Origin: Paludibacteraceae bacterium
GTDB taxonomy: Bacteria; Bacteroidota; Bacteroidia; Bacteroidales; Paludibacteraceae
Length of the DNA stretch: 45,596 nt
NCBI GenBank assembly: GCA_017446585.1
Contig: JAFSQL010000002.1
Coordinates: 93,084 to 138,679 of the forward strand
Direction: 5' to 3'
Below, in pieces: positions 1 through 7,526 of the stretch; the first letter of the stretch is position 1, and each line of letters opens with the position of its first letter. The translations under genes were made by a program, and so were the position numbers. Under the pieces are notes generated by a model. It saw nothing but the letters and a program-made list of their open reading frames with translations, ran no database searches and had not been told where the DNA came from.

Positions 1-186
1 CAAAATTACTATTGGATGATGGGTGACAATCGTCACAACAGCGCGGACAGCCGCGTGTGGGGATATGTGCCGGAGGATCACATCGTGGGTCGTCCGTTGT
101 TCATCTGGCTGTCTATAGACAAGGACAAGGGTTGGACGGAAGGTAAGATCAGGTGGAGAAGATTCTTTAAGGGAGCGAAACGGTGA
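1..186 (+). CDS. lepB: Signal peptidase I, C-terminal end (partial)
   Basis: The first 61 codons, open at the window edge, encode the C-terminal end of a type I signal peptidase, which removes signal peptides from exported proteins at the inner membrane. The stretch MGDNRHNSADSRVWGYV matches the conserved box E of the family (GDNR, S-D-S-R, G-V), followed by a VGRP-F-W segment typical of the end of the enzyme. The catalytic Ser and Lys lie upstream and are not visible. The stop at 184-186 is followed 32 bases later by the WbqC-family start, suggesting co-transcription. Identification is strong despite truncation. Confidence 0.93.
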   Translation, partial: QNYYWMMGDNRHNSADSRVWGYVPEDHIVGRPLFIWLSIDKDKGWTEGKIRWRRFFKGAKR

Positions 187-190
187 GGAG

Positions 191-213
191 GTTTAAGAAT
201 TAAGAGTTGAGAA
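191..213 (+). repeat. Intergenic TTAAGAATTAAGAG-type repeat
   Basis: A GTTTAAGAATTAAGAG stretch sits between lepB and the WbqC-family gene. Related A-rich strings occur before purB (31397-31410) and before the glycosyltransferase gene (42047-42070), always in a gap just upstream of a gene. This copy contains an in-frame TTG at 207, which is a reason to distrust that start for the next gene. Confidence 0.5.
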
Positions 214-218
214 CAGAG

Positions 219-779
219 ATGACGTTGTCAACGGCATATTTGCCCACTATAGGTTACATGCGGGCGGTGTTGAGGGCGGAAGAGGTGGAGATAGACTTGG
301 GTGAGCACTTCGTGAAACGTTCGGAGCGGTCGAGGTGCATAATCAGCAACGGAGGCAGGGAGGTGATGCTAAGCGTCCCGGTGAGCGCTGCGGAGGGTTA
401 CGACCAATTGTCGCACGTGCCGATGAGCGAGGTGAGAATAGCGCGTGAGGGTCGATGGCGTGAGGTGCATGCGGAAGCGTTGAGGTCGGCGTACGGGAAG
501 ACTCCGTATTTTGATTATTACGAGGATTTGATTTTGCCGATTTATGAGGGCGGACAGGAGCGGTTGTGGGAGTTGAACAAGGCGTTGCTGGAGGTGGTGA
601 TGCGTCTTTTGGACATAGAGACGGAGAAGGTGAGGTACACAGAGAGGTATGACGCTGGGAAGGTGACGCTGGAGGAGTTGAGACAGGGCAAGGTTGGCGA
701 CTGGGAGGCGGGGGCATGTGTGCTGGACATGCTGATGGAATTGGGTCCGGAGGCAAGGCTGCTGCTACTGAATGGTTAA
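219..779 (+). CDS. WbqC-family protein
   Basis: A 186-residue protein of the WbqC-like family. It opens with LSTAYLPTIGYMRAVL and has a central KTPYFDYYEDLILPIYEGG segment, both typical of the family. WbqC members occur in O-antigen and other polysaccharide clusters and are thought to act in sugar or glycolipid biosynthesis, but the reaction is not settled. The frame extends upstream to a TTG at 207, inside an intergenic repeat; the ATG at 219 gives the usual N-terminus and was preferred. A WbqC-family gene directly after lepB is an arrangement I recall from other Bacteroidales. The coding strand is very G-rich. Family assignment is good; function is open. Confidence 0.8.
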   Translation: MTLSTAYLPTIGYMRAVLRAEEVEIDLGEHFVKRSERSRCIISNGGREVMLSVPVSAAEGYDQLSHVPMSEVRIAREGRWREVHAEALRSAYGKTPYFDYYEDLILPIYEGGQERLWELNKALLEVVMRLLDIETEKVRYTERYDAGKVTLEELRQGKVGDWEAGACVLDMLMELGPEARLLLLNG

Positions 780-802
780 CCATAGTGAACGGATAGACGC
801 AT

Positions 803-1600
803 ATGAAAAAATGGATTTACAGTCTGCTTGGTCTGGTTCTGGCAGGACCCATAGGGGCGGCGATAGGCTACTTGATTGGCATGGATGGTGACAAGGATGA
901 GAAGGGAAATAGTGGCGAGCCGAAGGCTGACTTGAAGAGTGAGTTCTTCATATCGCTGATGGTGCTGGTGGCAGCGATGATGAAGGCGGACGGGAGGGTC
1001 TTGAAGAGCGAGTTGGAGGTGGTCAAGACCTTTCTGCGGAAGAACTTCAAGGAAAAAGACGCTAAAAAGGCGTTACGGCTTCTGAAGGACCTACTGAACA
1101 ACGACTATAACGTACGCGCGGTAGCGGACCAGATAGGGCGAAACACGAACTACTCAATGCGCTTGGAGTTGCTGCACCTGCTGTGGGCGATAGTGGCGGC
1201 GGACGGTAGAATCAGCGAGAGCGAGGTGCAAATGGCTCGTGTGATAGCGCAAGGCATGTTTCTGAACGAAGCGGATGCGAGAAGCATTGAGGCCATGTAC
1301 AGAAGCGGAAGCAACAATGGTTGGAGCAACGCAAACCAAGGATGGAGCAACGCTAATCAAGGTTGGAGCAGTGCGAGGGAGGCAAAGACAAACGATGATG
1401 CGGATTGGGCATACACGATATTGGAAATAAGCAGAGACGCGAGTGACGAGGAAGTGAAGCGGGCATATCGACGCATGGCGATGAAGTTCCACCCGGACAA
1501 GGTGTCGTCATTGGGACCGGAAGCGCAACGAGTCGCCACGGAGAAGTTCAGGAAGGTGCAAGAGGCGTATGAATACATAAAGCGAATGAGAGCGATATGA
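803..1600 (+). CDS. TerB-like/DnaJ-domain co-chaperone (DjlA-like)
   Basis: A 265-residue protein. Residues 5-27 form a glycine-rich hydrophobic segment that could be a membrane anchor. Residues about 47-155 resemble a TerB/DjlA helical domain, with two EF-like MKADGR/AADGR turns. Residues about 199-263 are a J domain with the HPD motif at 230-232. J domains stimulate the ATPase of DnaK, so this is probably a membrane-associated Hsp70 co-chaperone. Between the domains, residues about 169-190 carry a short tandem repeat of the type GWSNANQ. The ATG at 803 lies 23 bases after the WbqC stop. The stop codon falls inside an 11-bp tandem repeat. Confidence 0.85.
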   Translation: MKKWIYSLLGLVLAGPIGAAIGYLIGMDGDKDEKGNSGEPKADLKSEFFISLMVLVAAMMKADGRVLKSELEVVKTFLRKNFKEKDAKKALRLLKDLLNNDYNVRAVADQIGRNTNYSMRLELLHLLWAIVAADGRISESEVQMARVIAQGMFLNEADARSIEAMYRSGSNNGWSNANQGWSNANQGWSSAREAKTNDDADWAYTILEISRDASDEEVKRAYRRMAMKFHPDKVSSLGPEAQRVATEKFRKVQEAYEYIKRMRAI

Positions 1601-1619
1601 TACCGACGTGATACCGACA
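1598..1619 (+). repeat. 11-bp tandem duplication over the djlA-like stop codon
   Basis: TGATACCGACG (1598-1608) is followed directly by TGATACCGACA (1609-1619). The first copy supplies the TGA stop of the TerB/DnaJ gene. Confidence 0.85.
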
Positions 1620-1629
1620 TGTTGCCGAT

Positions 1630-1659
1630 AATAGCATTTGCTATAAAATAGCATTTGCT
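1630..1659 (+). repeat. 13-bp direct repeat before the secreted protein gene
   Basis: AATAGCATTTGCT occurs at 1630-1642 and again at 1647-1659 with a 4-base spacer. Each copy contains TAGCATTTG, one base longer than the TAnnTTTG -7 element, so the pair could be regulatory. The repeat itself is certain; its role is inferred. Confidence 0.7.
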
Positions 1660-1673
1660 TTTTGGGGAAGCGA

Positions 1674-3941
1674 ATGAGAGGAATGACGGCTGGCACTAAA
1701 AGTTTTGAGTTTTTTTATAGGAGGACGTTGACCACGGCATCTTGGACGAAATATTGCTTCGCGCTCATGCTCGCCTTCTTCACCATCACCGCATGGGGAG
1801 CGGAGGACTACACCACGCAGGGCAAGGAGTTTTGGGTCTCATTCTTTTCCCAAAGCGTCAGGGACGACGAGAGCCAAGACCTCTTCGTCAGCATTGCCGC
1901 CCGGAGGGATTGCTCTGGCACCATAGAGTCGGCGGACGGCGGTTGGAGTGCGGCGTTCACCATCGCCGCGGGCGAGGTCAGGAAGATTAGCGTACCCAAG
2001 GAGCGGGCGTTGATGCAGAGTGAGTATGACACCGTTTACACCTCACGTCGGGGACTGCGCATCAGCACGACCGACACCGTGGCGGTCTATGCGGGCAACT
2101 ATCAGCAACACTCGTTTGACGCCGCTGCGGTATTGCCCGTGACGTCGCTCAGCGACGAGTATATAGCGACGACCTATCACGCCACGGACGTGTCGGCAAC
2201 CCTCGTCGTGGCGACAGAAGACGGCACCACGATCAGGTTCACGCCGTCTAACCCCATTCGATTCCTGAAAGCGGACGAGAGCGAGGAACTCTATGAGAGC
2301 GGCGTGACTTACGAACGGACGTTGCAGCGCGGCGAGTGCCTGTTGCTGGCGGCATCGTGCCTGATGGGAACAAGGATTGAGGCGTTGGACTGCAAGAAGG
2401 TGGCGGTCTTCTCTGGCAACTACTGCCCCTATGTCCCGTCAACGTGTCCCGCCTGCGACTTGCTCATGGAGCAGGTGCCTCCCCTCTCGGCATGGGGAAG
2501 GCAGTTCGTGGTCGTGCCCACGCTGCAGCGCGAGCGTGACAGCCGCGTGGTCATGTTGCCGTCGGCTGAGAACACGACGCTGACGCTGAAGATTGACGGC
2601 AGAAGCCAGAGTCTGACCTTCTCGCCCGGTCAGTATGTGGAGATAGAGTTGGGCGAGAAGGATGTCTTCATCAGCGCAACCGACGCCATTTCAGTCACGC
2701 AATACGCCATTGGCAGCTCATGCAGCGGCAGCGGTGACCCGATGATGATGTGGATAAACCCGCTGGAGCAATCCATAACCGATGTCGTGTTCAGCCCGTG
2801 TCCGTCGGCACAAATCACGAACCACTACGCGCTTGTCATAGCGCAGACCGAGAAGGCGGCAAAGACCACCTTGGACGGAACGAACATAGGCAACCTGTTC
2901 GCCCCGTGCGAGCAGAGCCCTGACTATTCGTTCGCGCGCATTCCGGTAACCATCGGGGCGCACCGTCTGAGCAACGAGGAGGGAATCATGGTCTATGCCT
3001 ACGGCTATGCCGGTGGCGAGGGATCGCAACAATACGAGAGTTACGGCTACTATTGCGGAGCGAGCCAGAAGAACGTGAGAGACCATTTTGAACTGTCGGG
3101 AGGCACAAGCGACTTGATGCCCGACGAGGACGCGGAATTGCTCATCACGATAGGCAGTGATGACGTAAATAATGTCAAAGTCACGCTGAACGGCGACGAC
3201 ATCACGAGCCGGTTGCCCGCCATCAGCACGCAGAAGGGCACGCAGAGCGTCATGATCGGCAACGAGTCGCTGCGTGAGGGTGAGAACGTCATCAATGTCA
3301 CCTTCAGTCGCAAGTGCCAAACGACGGAGGAGGAAAAAACCATTTGCCGAGCGTTCTCGAAGCGGCTATCGGCAACCATCTGCCACGGAAGCACTTACAT
3401 CTTCGAGGGGCAGACGCTGACAACGAGCGGCGAGTATAACGCCGTGGTGAAGAAAGGCAACAGTTGCGACACGCTGAAGACATTGGACCTGACCGTGAGG
3501 GATGAGAACATCGAGTACAGGGTGGTGGAATTGCTGTGGGGCGACACGTGTTGGATTGACGGCAAAGGATATACCAAGGTGGGCACTTACGAGCACCACT
3601 TCACCGACCGGTACGGATGTGACAGCACGCTCTACACCACGATTGTAAGGAAGTGGACATCATGTCCCGACGTGAAGATTCCGTCGTTTTTCAGTCCCAA
3701 CGGAGACGGTGAGAACGACCGTTGGCGGATAGAGAACATCACGTGCTATGAGAAGGCGGCGGTGCGCATCTACGACCGCTACTCAAAACTGCTCGCCACG
3801 CTGGACACAGAAGAAGCCCTGAACAAGGGATGGGACGGCACGTACAGGGGAATGCCCGTGCCGCAGGACACGTATTGGTACGAATTGACGCTGCCCGAGA
3901 TAAGAAGCCAAGCGGTGGGACACTTCTTGCTGAAAAGGTAA
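1674..3941 (+). CDS. Secreted IgGFc-binding-like protein with T9SS C-terminal domain
   Basis: About 755 residues. A signal segment (FALMLAFFTITAWGA) lies near residues 30-45. The next ~310 residues begin YTTQGKEFWVSFFSQ, like the IgGFc-binding N-terminal domain found in human Fc-binding protein and many Bacteroidetes surface proteins. Then come Cys-containing repeats of the C-STYxFxGxxL...CDSTL type common in this phylum. The last ~85 residues (PSFFSPNGDGENDRWRI ... WDGTYRGMPVPQDTYWY) are a CHU_C gliding-motility-associated domain, the type B sorting signal of the type IX secretion system. The protein is therefore probably exported through T9SS and displayed or released. Possible starts are TTG 1662, ATG 1674 and ATG 1683; 1674 is a compromise. 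The ligand cannot be read from sequence. Confidence 0.85.
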   Translation: MRGMTAGTKSFEFFYRRTLTTASWTKYCFALMLAFFTITAWGAEDYTTQGKEFWVSFFSQSVRDDESQDLFVSIAARRDCSGTIESADGGWSAAFTIAAGEVRKISVPKERALMQSEYDTVYTSRRGLRISTTDTVAVYAGNYQQHSFDAAAVLPVTSLSDEYIATTYHATDVSATLVVATEDGTTIRFTPSNPIRFLKADESEELYESGVTYERTLQRGECLLLAASCLMGTRIEALDCKKVAVFSGNYCPYVPSTCPACDLLMEQVPPLSAWGRQFVVVPTLQRERDSRVVMLPSAENTTLTLKIDGRSQSLTFSPGQYVEIELGEKDVFISATDAISVTQYAIGSSCSGSGDPMMMWINPLEQSITDVVFSPCPSAQITNHYALVIAQTEKAAKTTLDGTNIGNLFAPCEQSPDYSFARIPVTIGAHRLSNEEGIMVYAYGYAGGEGSQQYESYGYYCGASQKNVRDHFELSGGTSDLMPDEDAELLITIGSDDVNNVKVTLNGDDITSRLPAISTQKGTQSVMIGNESLREGENVINVTFSRKCQTTEEEKTICRAFSKRLSATICHGSTYIFEGQTLTTSGEYNAVVKKGNSCDTLKTLDLTVRDENIEYRVVELLWGDTCWIDGKGYTKVGTYEHHFTDRYGCDSTLYTTIVRKWTSCPDVKIPSFFSPNGDGENDRWRIENITCYEKAAVRIYDRYSKLLATLDTEEALNKGWDGTYRGMPVPQDTYWYELTLPEIRSQAVGHFLLKR

Positions 3942-3975
3942 ACGGAAAAAAGAGTATATTCGCGAAAAGGCAACG

Positions 3976-4305
3976 ATGGACACGAACAAGGTGATATTGA
4001 TAGGCAACGTCGGGGCGGAACCCGAAGTGAACTACATCAGTCGCACGCAAGCCAACGCCCGCTTCCCATTGGGAACGAGCGACGACGACCGTGGCACGAC
4101 CGATTGGCACAGAATCGCATGCCTGCGTTTCGACTTGGCGCAAAAGGCGGAACAATACGTGCACAAGGGAACTCGCGTAAGCGTGGAGGGGACGTTGCGC
4201 TACCGCGAATATGTGAAGGAAGGTCAACGGTTGCGCTACGCTGAAATAGAGGCGCAAAAGATTGACATTGGCATTGACATTGAAAAAACGAAAGAAAGAG
4301 AGTGA
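3976..4305 (+). CDS. ssb: Short single-stranded DNA-binding protein
   Basis: A 109-residue OB-fold protein opening NKVILIGNVGAEPEVNY and with the SSB core TDWHRIACLRFDLAQKAEQYVHKG. SSB coats single-stranded DNA in replication and repair. It is shorter than the usual 150-180 residues: it ends soon after the OB fold and lacks the acidic DDDxPF tail that recruits repair partners. An ssb gene beside gldE is common in Bacteroidetes, often with mutY upstream, which is absent here. Its TGA overlaps the GTG start of gldE by four bases (4302-4305), so the two are probably translationally coupled. It may be a second, specialised SSB. Confidence 0.86.
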   Translation: MDTNKVILIGNVGAEPEVNYISRTQANARFPLGTSDDDRGTTDWHRIACLRFDLAQKAEQYVHKGTRVSVEGTLRYREYVKEGQRLRYAEIEAQKIDIGIDIEKTKERE

Positions 4306-5597
4306 CACTGATACCCATCAACATAGGAGCCATCATATCAGTGGCGGTGACAGTGGTGCTGCTGTTGCTGTCCGCGCTGATGTCGGCAAGCGAAGTCGCC
4401 TTCTTCTCCATCAGCCGCAGCGAGGTGAAGAAGTTGAAAAAGGAGGACACGAAAGACGCTTCGATAGCGAAACTGATGCAGAATCCGTCAAAACTGCTCG
4501 CCACGATATTGACCGCCAACAATTTGGTGAACGTCTCCATCGTCATAGCCTCGACCTACGCCACGCACCACATCATTGACTTCGGTGGCAATCTGCTGCT
4601 GGAGTTTGTCTTTCAGACCATTATCATCACTTTCTTGTTGCTGCTCTTTGGTGAGATTTTGCCCAAAATCTACGCCACGCTGCTCGGCATTCGTTTCGCA
4701 AGGGCTGTGAGCGGCATCATGACGGTGACGGAGAAGATTCTGACTCCCATCACTTGGATACTGACACGGTCAACAAACGCCCTTGGCAAGTGGCTGAACA
4801 AGAACAAGAGGAAAGGAATCTCGGTGGACGAATTGTCAAGTGCCCTGCGACTGACCAACGAGAGCGAAGGGAAAGGCAACAAGGAGAACGCCATATTGGA
4901 GAGCATCGTTCACTTCTCGTCCATCTACGTGAGCGAGGTGATGACTCCACGAACCGAGATGACCTCGCTTTCGGTCGCCGCCCGCTTCAAGCAAGTGCTC
5001 GAACTCATCAAGCAGTGCGGTTACTCGCGCATTCCAGTCTATAGCGGAACGGAGGACAACATTCGCGGCATCTTGTATGTCAAAGACTTGTTGCCGCATC
5101 TCGACAAGGGAGACAACTTCAGGTGGCAAACTTTGGTGAGGAACGCCTACTTCGTTCCCGAGACGAAGAAGATTGACGACCTACTGACGGACTTCCAGAA
5201 GAACAAGATACACATAGCCATCGTTGTCGATGAGTTTGGCGGAACGTCGGGCGTGGTGACCATGAAGGACGTGCTGGAAGAAATCATGGGCAACATAGCC
5301 GACGAGTATGACGACGAACAACAACCGCTGTACAGGAAGACGAACGACGGTCGCTTCGTTTTCGAGGCGAAAATTCCGCTGAATGATTTCTTCAAGATTG
5401 AGAACATCCAAGAGTCTGACTTTGAAAACATCTCCGACGAGGTGGAGACACTGGCGGGACTGCTGTTGGAGATAAAGGGAGAGATTCCGTCACCGGGTCA
5501 GGAAATTGACTTCAAGCAATACCACTTCACGATATTGAAGGCGGACAACCGACATATCCAGTCGGTAAAACTATCTATTGGCAACAAGAAGAGTTGA
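4302..5597 (+). CDS. gldE: Gliding motility-associated protein GldE (CNNM/CBS transporter family)
   Basis: A 431-residue membrane protein. Residues about 1-160 form the DUF21/CNNM membrane domain (with LMSASEVAFFSIS), about 205-330 hold a CBS pair (VMTPRTEM; IAIVVDEFGGTSGVVTMKD), and about 345-427 form a CorC/HlyC domain. The family resembles magnesium/cobalt efflux proteins. GldE is known in flavobacteria to work with GldD in type IX secretion and gliding, and here gldD follows directly. The GTG start overlaps the ssb stop by four bases. In a probably non-gliding bacterium the pair is best read as supporting T9SS. Confidence 0.93.
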   Translation: MTLIPINIGAIISVAVTVVLLLLSALMSASEVAFFSISRSEVKKLKKEDTKDASIAKLMQNPSKLLATILTANNLVNVSIVIASTYATHHIIDFGGNLLLEFVFQTIIITFLLLLFGEILPKIYATLLGIRFARAVSGIMTVTEKILTPITWILTRSTNALGKWLNKNKRKGISVDELSSALRLTNESEGKGNKENAILESIVHFSSIYVSEVMTPRTEMTSLSVAARFKQVLELIKQCGYSRIPVYSGTEDNIRGILYVKDLLPHLDKGDNFRWQTLVRNAYFVPETKKIDDLLTDFQKNKIHIAIVVDEFGGTSGVVTMKDVLEEIMGNIADEYDDEQQPLYRKTNDGRFVFEAKIPLNDFFKIENIQESDFENISDEVETLAGLLLEIKGEIPSPGQEIDFKQYHFTILKADNRHIQSVKLSIGNKKS

Positions 5598-5610
5598 GCG
5601 AAGAAAAAAA

Positions 5611-6192
5611 ATGAGAAAGACAATCGCATATTGCGCTCTTGCATTGGTCATATCCATGTTGGTATCCTCGTGCTCCAAACCCGTTCCCAAGCCCTATTCC
5701 TATTTCAGGATAGACTTGCCCGAGCATGAATACACGGTTTTGGACACCGCTCCCCTACCCTTCACGTTGGAAAGGGCTAAAATCAGCAACGTGACGTATA
5801 ATGGCGTGAGGGGCGAAAACAATCAATGGTTTGACCTTGTCTATGAGAGACTGAACGCTCGCGTTTATTGCAACTACTCGCCCGTCAAGGGGAATTTGAG
5901 ACAACTGAGCGAAGACAGTCGCTCGCTGGTTTACAAACACACGGTACGCGCGGACGCCATCATTGAGCAGAACTTTGATAACGAGGAGGCGAACACGCAC
6001 GCCATCCTGTATCGTATCACGGGCAACGCGGCGTCGCCGTTGCAGTTTGTGGTCACTGACTCCACACGCCACTTCCTCAGAGGTTCCGTCTATTTCAACA
6101 ACACCCCCAATGCGGACTCCATAGCACCTGTTGAACGCTTTGTGGAAGAAGACGTGACGCACCTGATAGAAACCCTGAAATGGAAGGATTGA
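5611..6192 (+). CDS. gldD: Gliding motility lipoprotein GldD
   Basis: A 193-residue lipoprotein with a type II signal peptide: lipobox LVSSC, lipidated Cys21. The mature part begins with Pro-rich KPVPKPYSYFRIDLPEHEY, characteristic of GldD. GldD is essential for gliding and T9SS function in Flavobacterium; its biochemical role is unknown. The frame extends back to ATG 5578 inside gldE, but the ATG at 5611 after an A-rich AAGAAAAAAA leader gives a proper signal peptide and was chosen, leaving a 13-base gap to gldE. Next to gldE this identification is firm. Confidence 0.93.
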   Translation: MRKTIAYCALALVISMLVSSCSKPVPKPYSYFRIDLPEHEYTVLDTAPLPFTLERAKISNVTYNGVRGENNQWFDLVYERLNARVYCNYSPVKGNLRQLSEDSRSLVYKHTVRADAIIEQNFDNEEANTHAILYRITGNAASPLQFVVTDSTRHFLRGSVYFNNTPNADSIAPVERFVEEDVTHLIETLKWKD

Positions 6193-6196
6193 GAGC

Positions 6197-6823
6197 ATGG
6201 TTTTTCGGCAATTCTATATAGACGATGACTTGCAAATAGGCATTTGGAAGATTCAGGAATCGGAAGAAGAACTGATCCGAACGCTCGGGCAATCCCCCCC
6301 TACCCACTTAGGTGACAATGCCAAGAGACGGAGAGAGTGGCTATCGGTCAGGTGCTTGGCAAAGGCAATGAACGACGGCGTAGCCGTGGACATCGCGTAC
6401 GAAGGTAGAAGACCTTTCTTAAAGAATGGAGGCAACATCTCCATTTCACATTCAGGAGACTGGGTTGCCGTCGCCATGGGGAAAAGAGAGGTTGGAATAG
6501 ACATCGAATGCCAGACGGAGAAGGCGATGAACGTGGCAAGTCGATTTATGAACGACGAAGAATACGAACGATGGAGCAAGATGGCGGAAGACAGCCGCCG
6601 ATATTTCGCCACGGTCATTTGGTGCGCCAAGGAGGCTGTTTTCAAGACGTACAAGGACGGATGCGTTGACTTCAAGCACGACATAGCGACCGAAGCGTTC
6701 GAGGAGGAAGCCATGGGCAACTTGAAAGCGACGGACCGCAAAGGCGAGACAGTGAGGCACTATGACGTGAAGTACATGTTACACTCCATGTTTGTTCTTA
6801 CCATATCAACCCCCGTTTCATGA
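6197..6823 (+). CDS. Sfp-type 4'-phosphopantetheinyl transferase
   Basis: A 208-residue enzyme that would move phosphopantetheine from CoA to a Ser of a carrier protein. The superfamily motifs are clear: KRRREWLSVR (43-52), ISISHSGDWVAVAM (81-94), GIDIE with D102 and E104 that bind magnesium, and WCAKEAVFK (142-150). Two-domain length fits the Sfp group rather than AcpS. It starts four bases after gldD and overlaps the next gene by ATGA. PPTase genes next to gldD recur in Bacteroidetes. No PKS or NRPS is in the window, so the partner is probably the fatty-acid carrier protein or an aryl-polyene-type carrier elsewhere. Confidence 0.88.
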   Translation: MVFRQFYIDDDLQIGIWKIQESEEELIRTLGQSPPTHLGDNAKRRREWLSVRCLAKAMNDGVAVDIAYEGRRPFLKNGGNISISHSGDWVAVAMGKREVGIDIECQTEKAMNVASRFMNDEEYERWSKMAEDSRRYFATVIWCAKEAVFKTYKDGCVDFKHDIATEAFEEEAMGNLKATDRKGETVRHYDVKYMLHSMFVLTISTPVS

Positions 6824-7518
6824 TGAAGAAGATTGGCATATTGATTGACCCTGACAAGACGAGCGAGAGCGATGCTGAAACGCTGTGCCAGACGCTGAAG
6901 GCGGAGTGTCCGGACATGATTCTGGTAGGCGGCTCCAGCGTTGACAAAGACATCACTCCCGTTGTAAGCGCGTTGAAAAGGCACTTGACGATTCCCGTCA
7001 TCTTGTTTCCTGGTTCTGCCAACCAGTTCACGTCCAAGGCGGATGCCATCTTGCTTTTGTCGCTCATCTCGGGCAGGAATGCCGAATACCTGATTGGTCA
7101 ACACGTGTTGGCGGCAAACCGCATTGAAGAAAGCGGCATCAAGGTGATTCCGACAGGCTACATCCTGATAGACGGAGGATGCATGACCTCGGTTCAACGA
7201 GTGACCCAAACGGAACCACTTGACCCCAACGACCAAGAGACCATCGTTTCGACAGCACTCGCGGGAAAGTTGTTAGGGCTTCAAGCCCTGTATTTAGAAG
7301 CGGGAAGCGGGGCTCTGAATCCCGTGCCGGAAAACGTCATAGCCGCGGTGAAGCAGAGAACAGGCTTGCCCCTCATCGTGGGCGGAGGCATCAGGGACAA
7401 AGAACATGCGCGAAAGGCGTTGGAGGCGGGTGCTGACGTTATCATCATTGGCAACGCTGCCGAAAAGAATCCGGAATTGATAAGCGAATTGACACGATTG
7501 ACTCACTCTTTCAAATAG
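6820..7518 (+). CDS. Geranylgeranylglyceryl phosphate synthase family protein
   Basis: A 232-residue TIM-barrel protein of the GGGPS/PcrB family. The opening GILIDPDKTSESDA, the YLEAGSGA motif (loop 6 region) and the C-terminal phosphate-binding GGGIRD ... ADVIIIGNAAEKNPEL are family hallmarks. Family members join a polyprenyl diphosphate to glycerol-1-phosphate, forming the ether bond of archaeal-type lipids; the Bacillus PcrB uses heptaprenyl diphosphate. Homologues of the longer group II are known in Bacteroidetes, but what they do in the cell is not established as far as I know. The start overlaps the PPTase stop (ATGA), and the next gene begins eight bases after its stop. Confidence 0.88.
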   Translation: MMKKIGILIDPDKTSESDAETLCQTLKAECPDMILVGGSSVDKDITPVVSALKRHLTIPVILFPGSANQFTSKADAILLLSLISGRNAEYLIGQHVLAANRIEESGIKVIPTGYILIDGGCMTSVQRVTQTEPLDPNDQETIVSTALAGKLLGLQALYLEAGSGALNPVPENVIAAVKQRTGLPLIVGGGIRDKEHARKALEAGADVIIIGNAAEKNPELISELTRLTHSFK

Positions 7519-7526
7519 GAAAAAGG

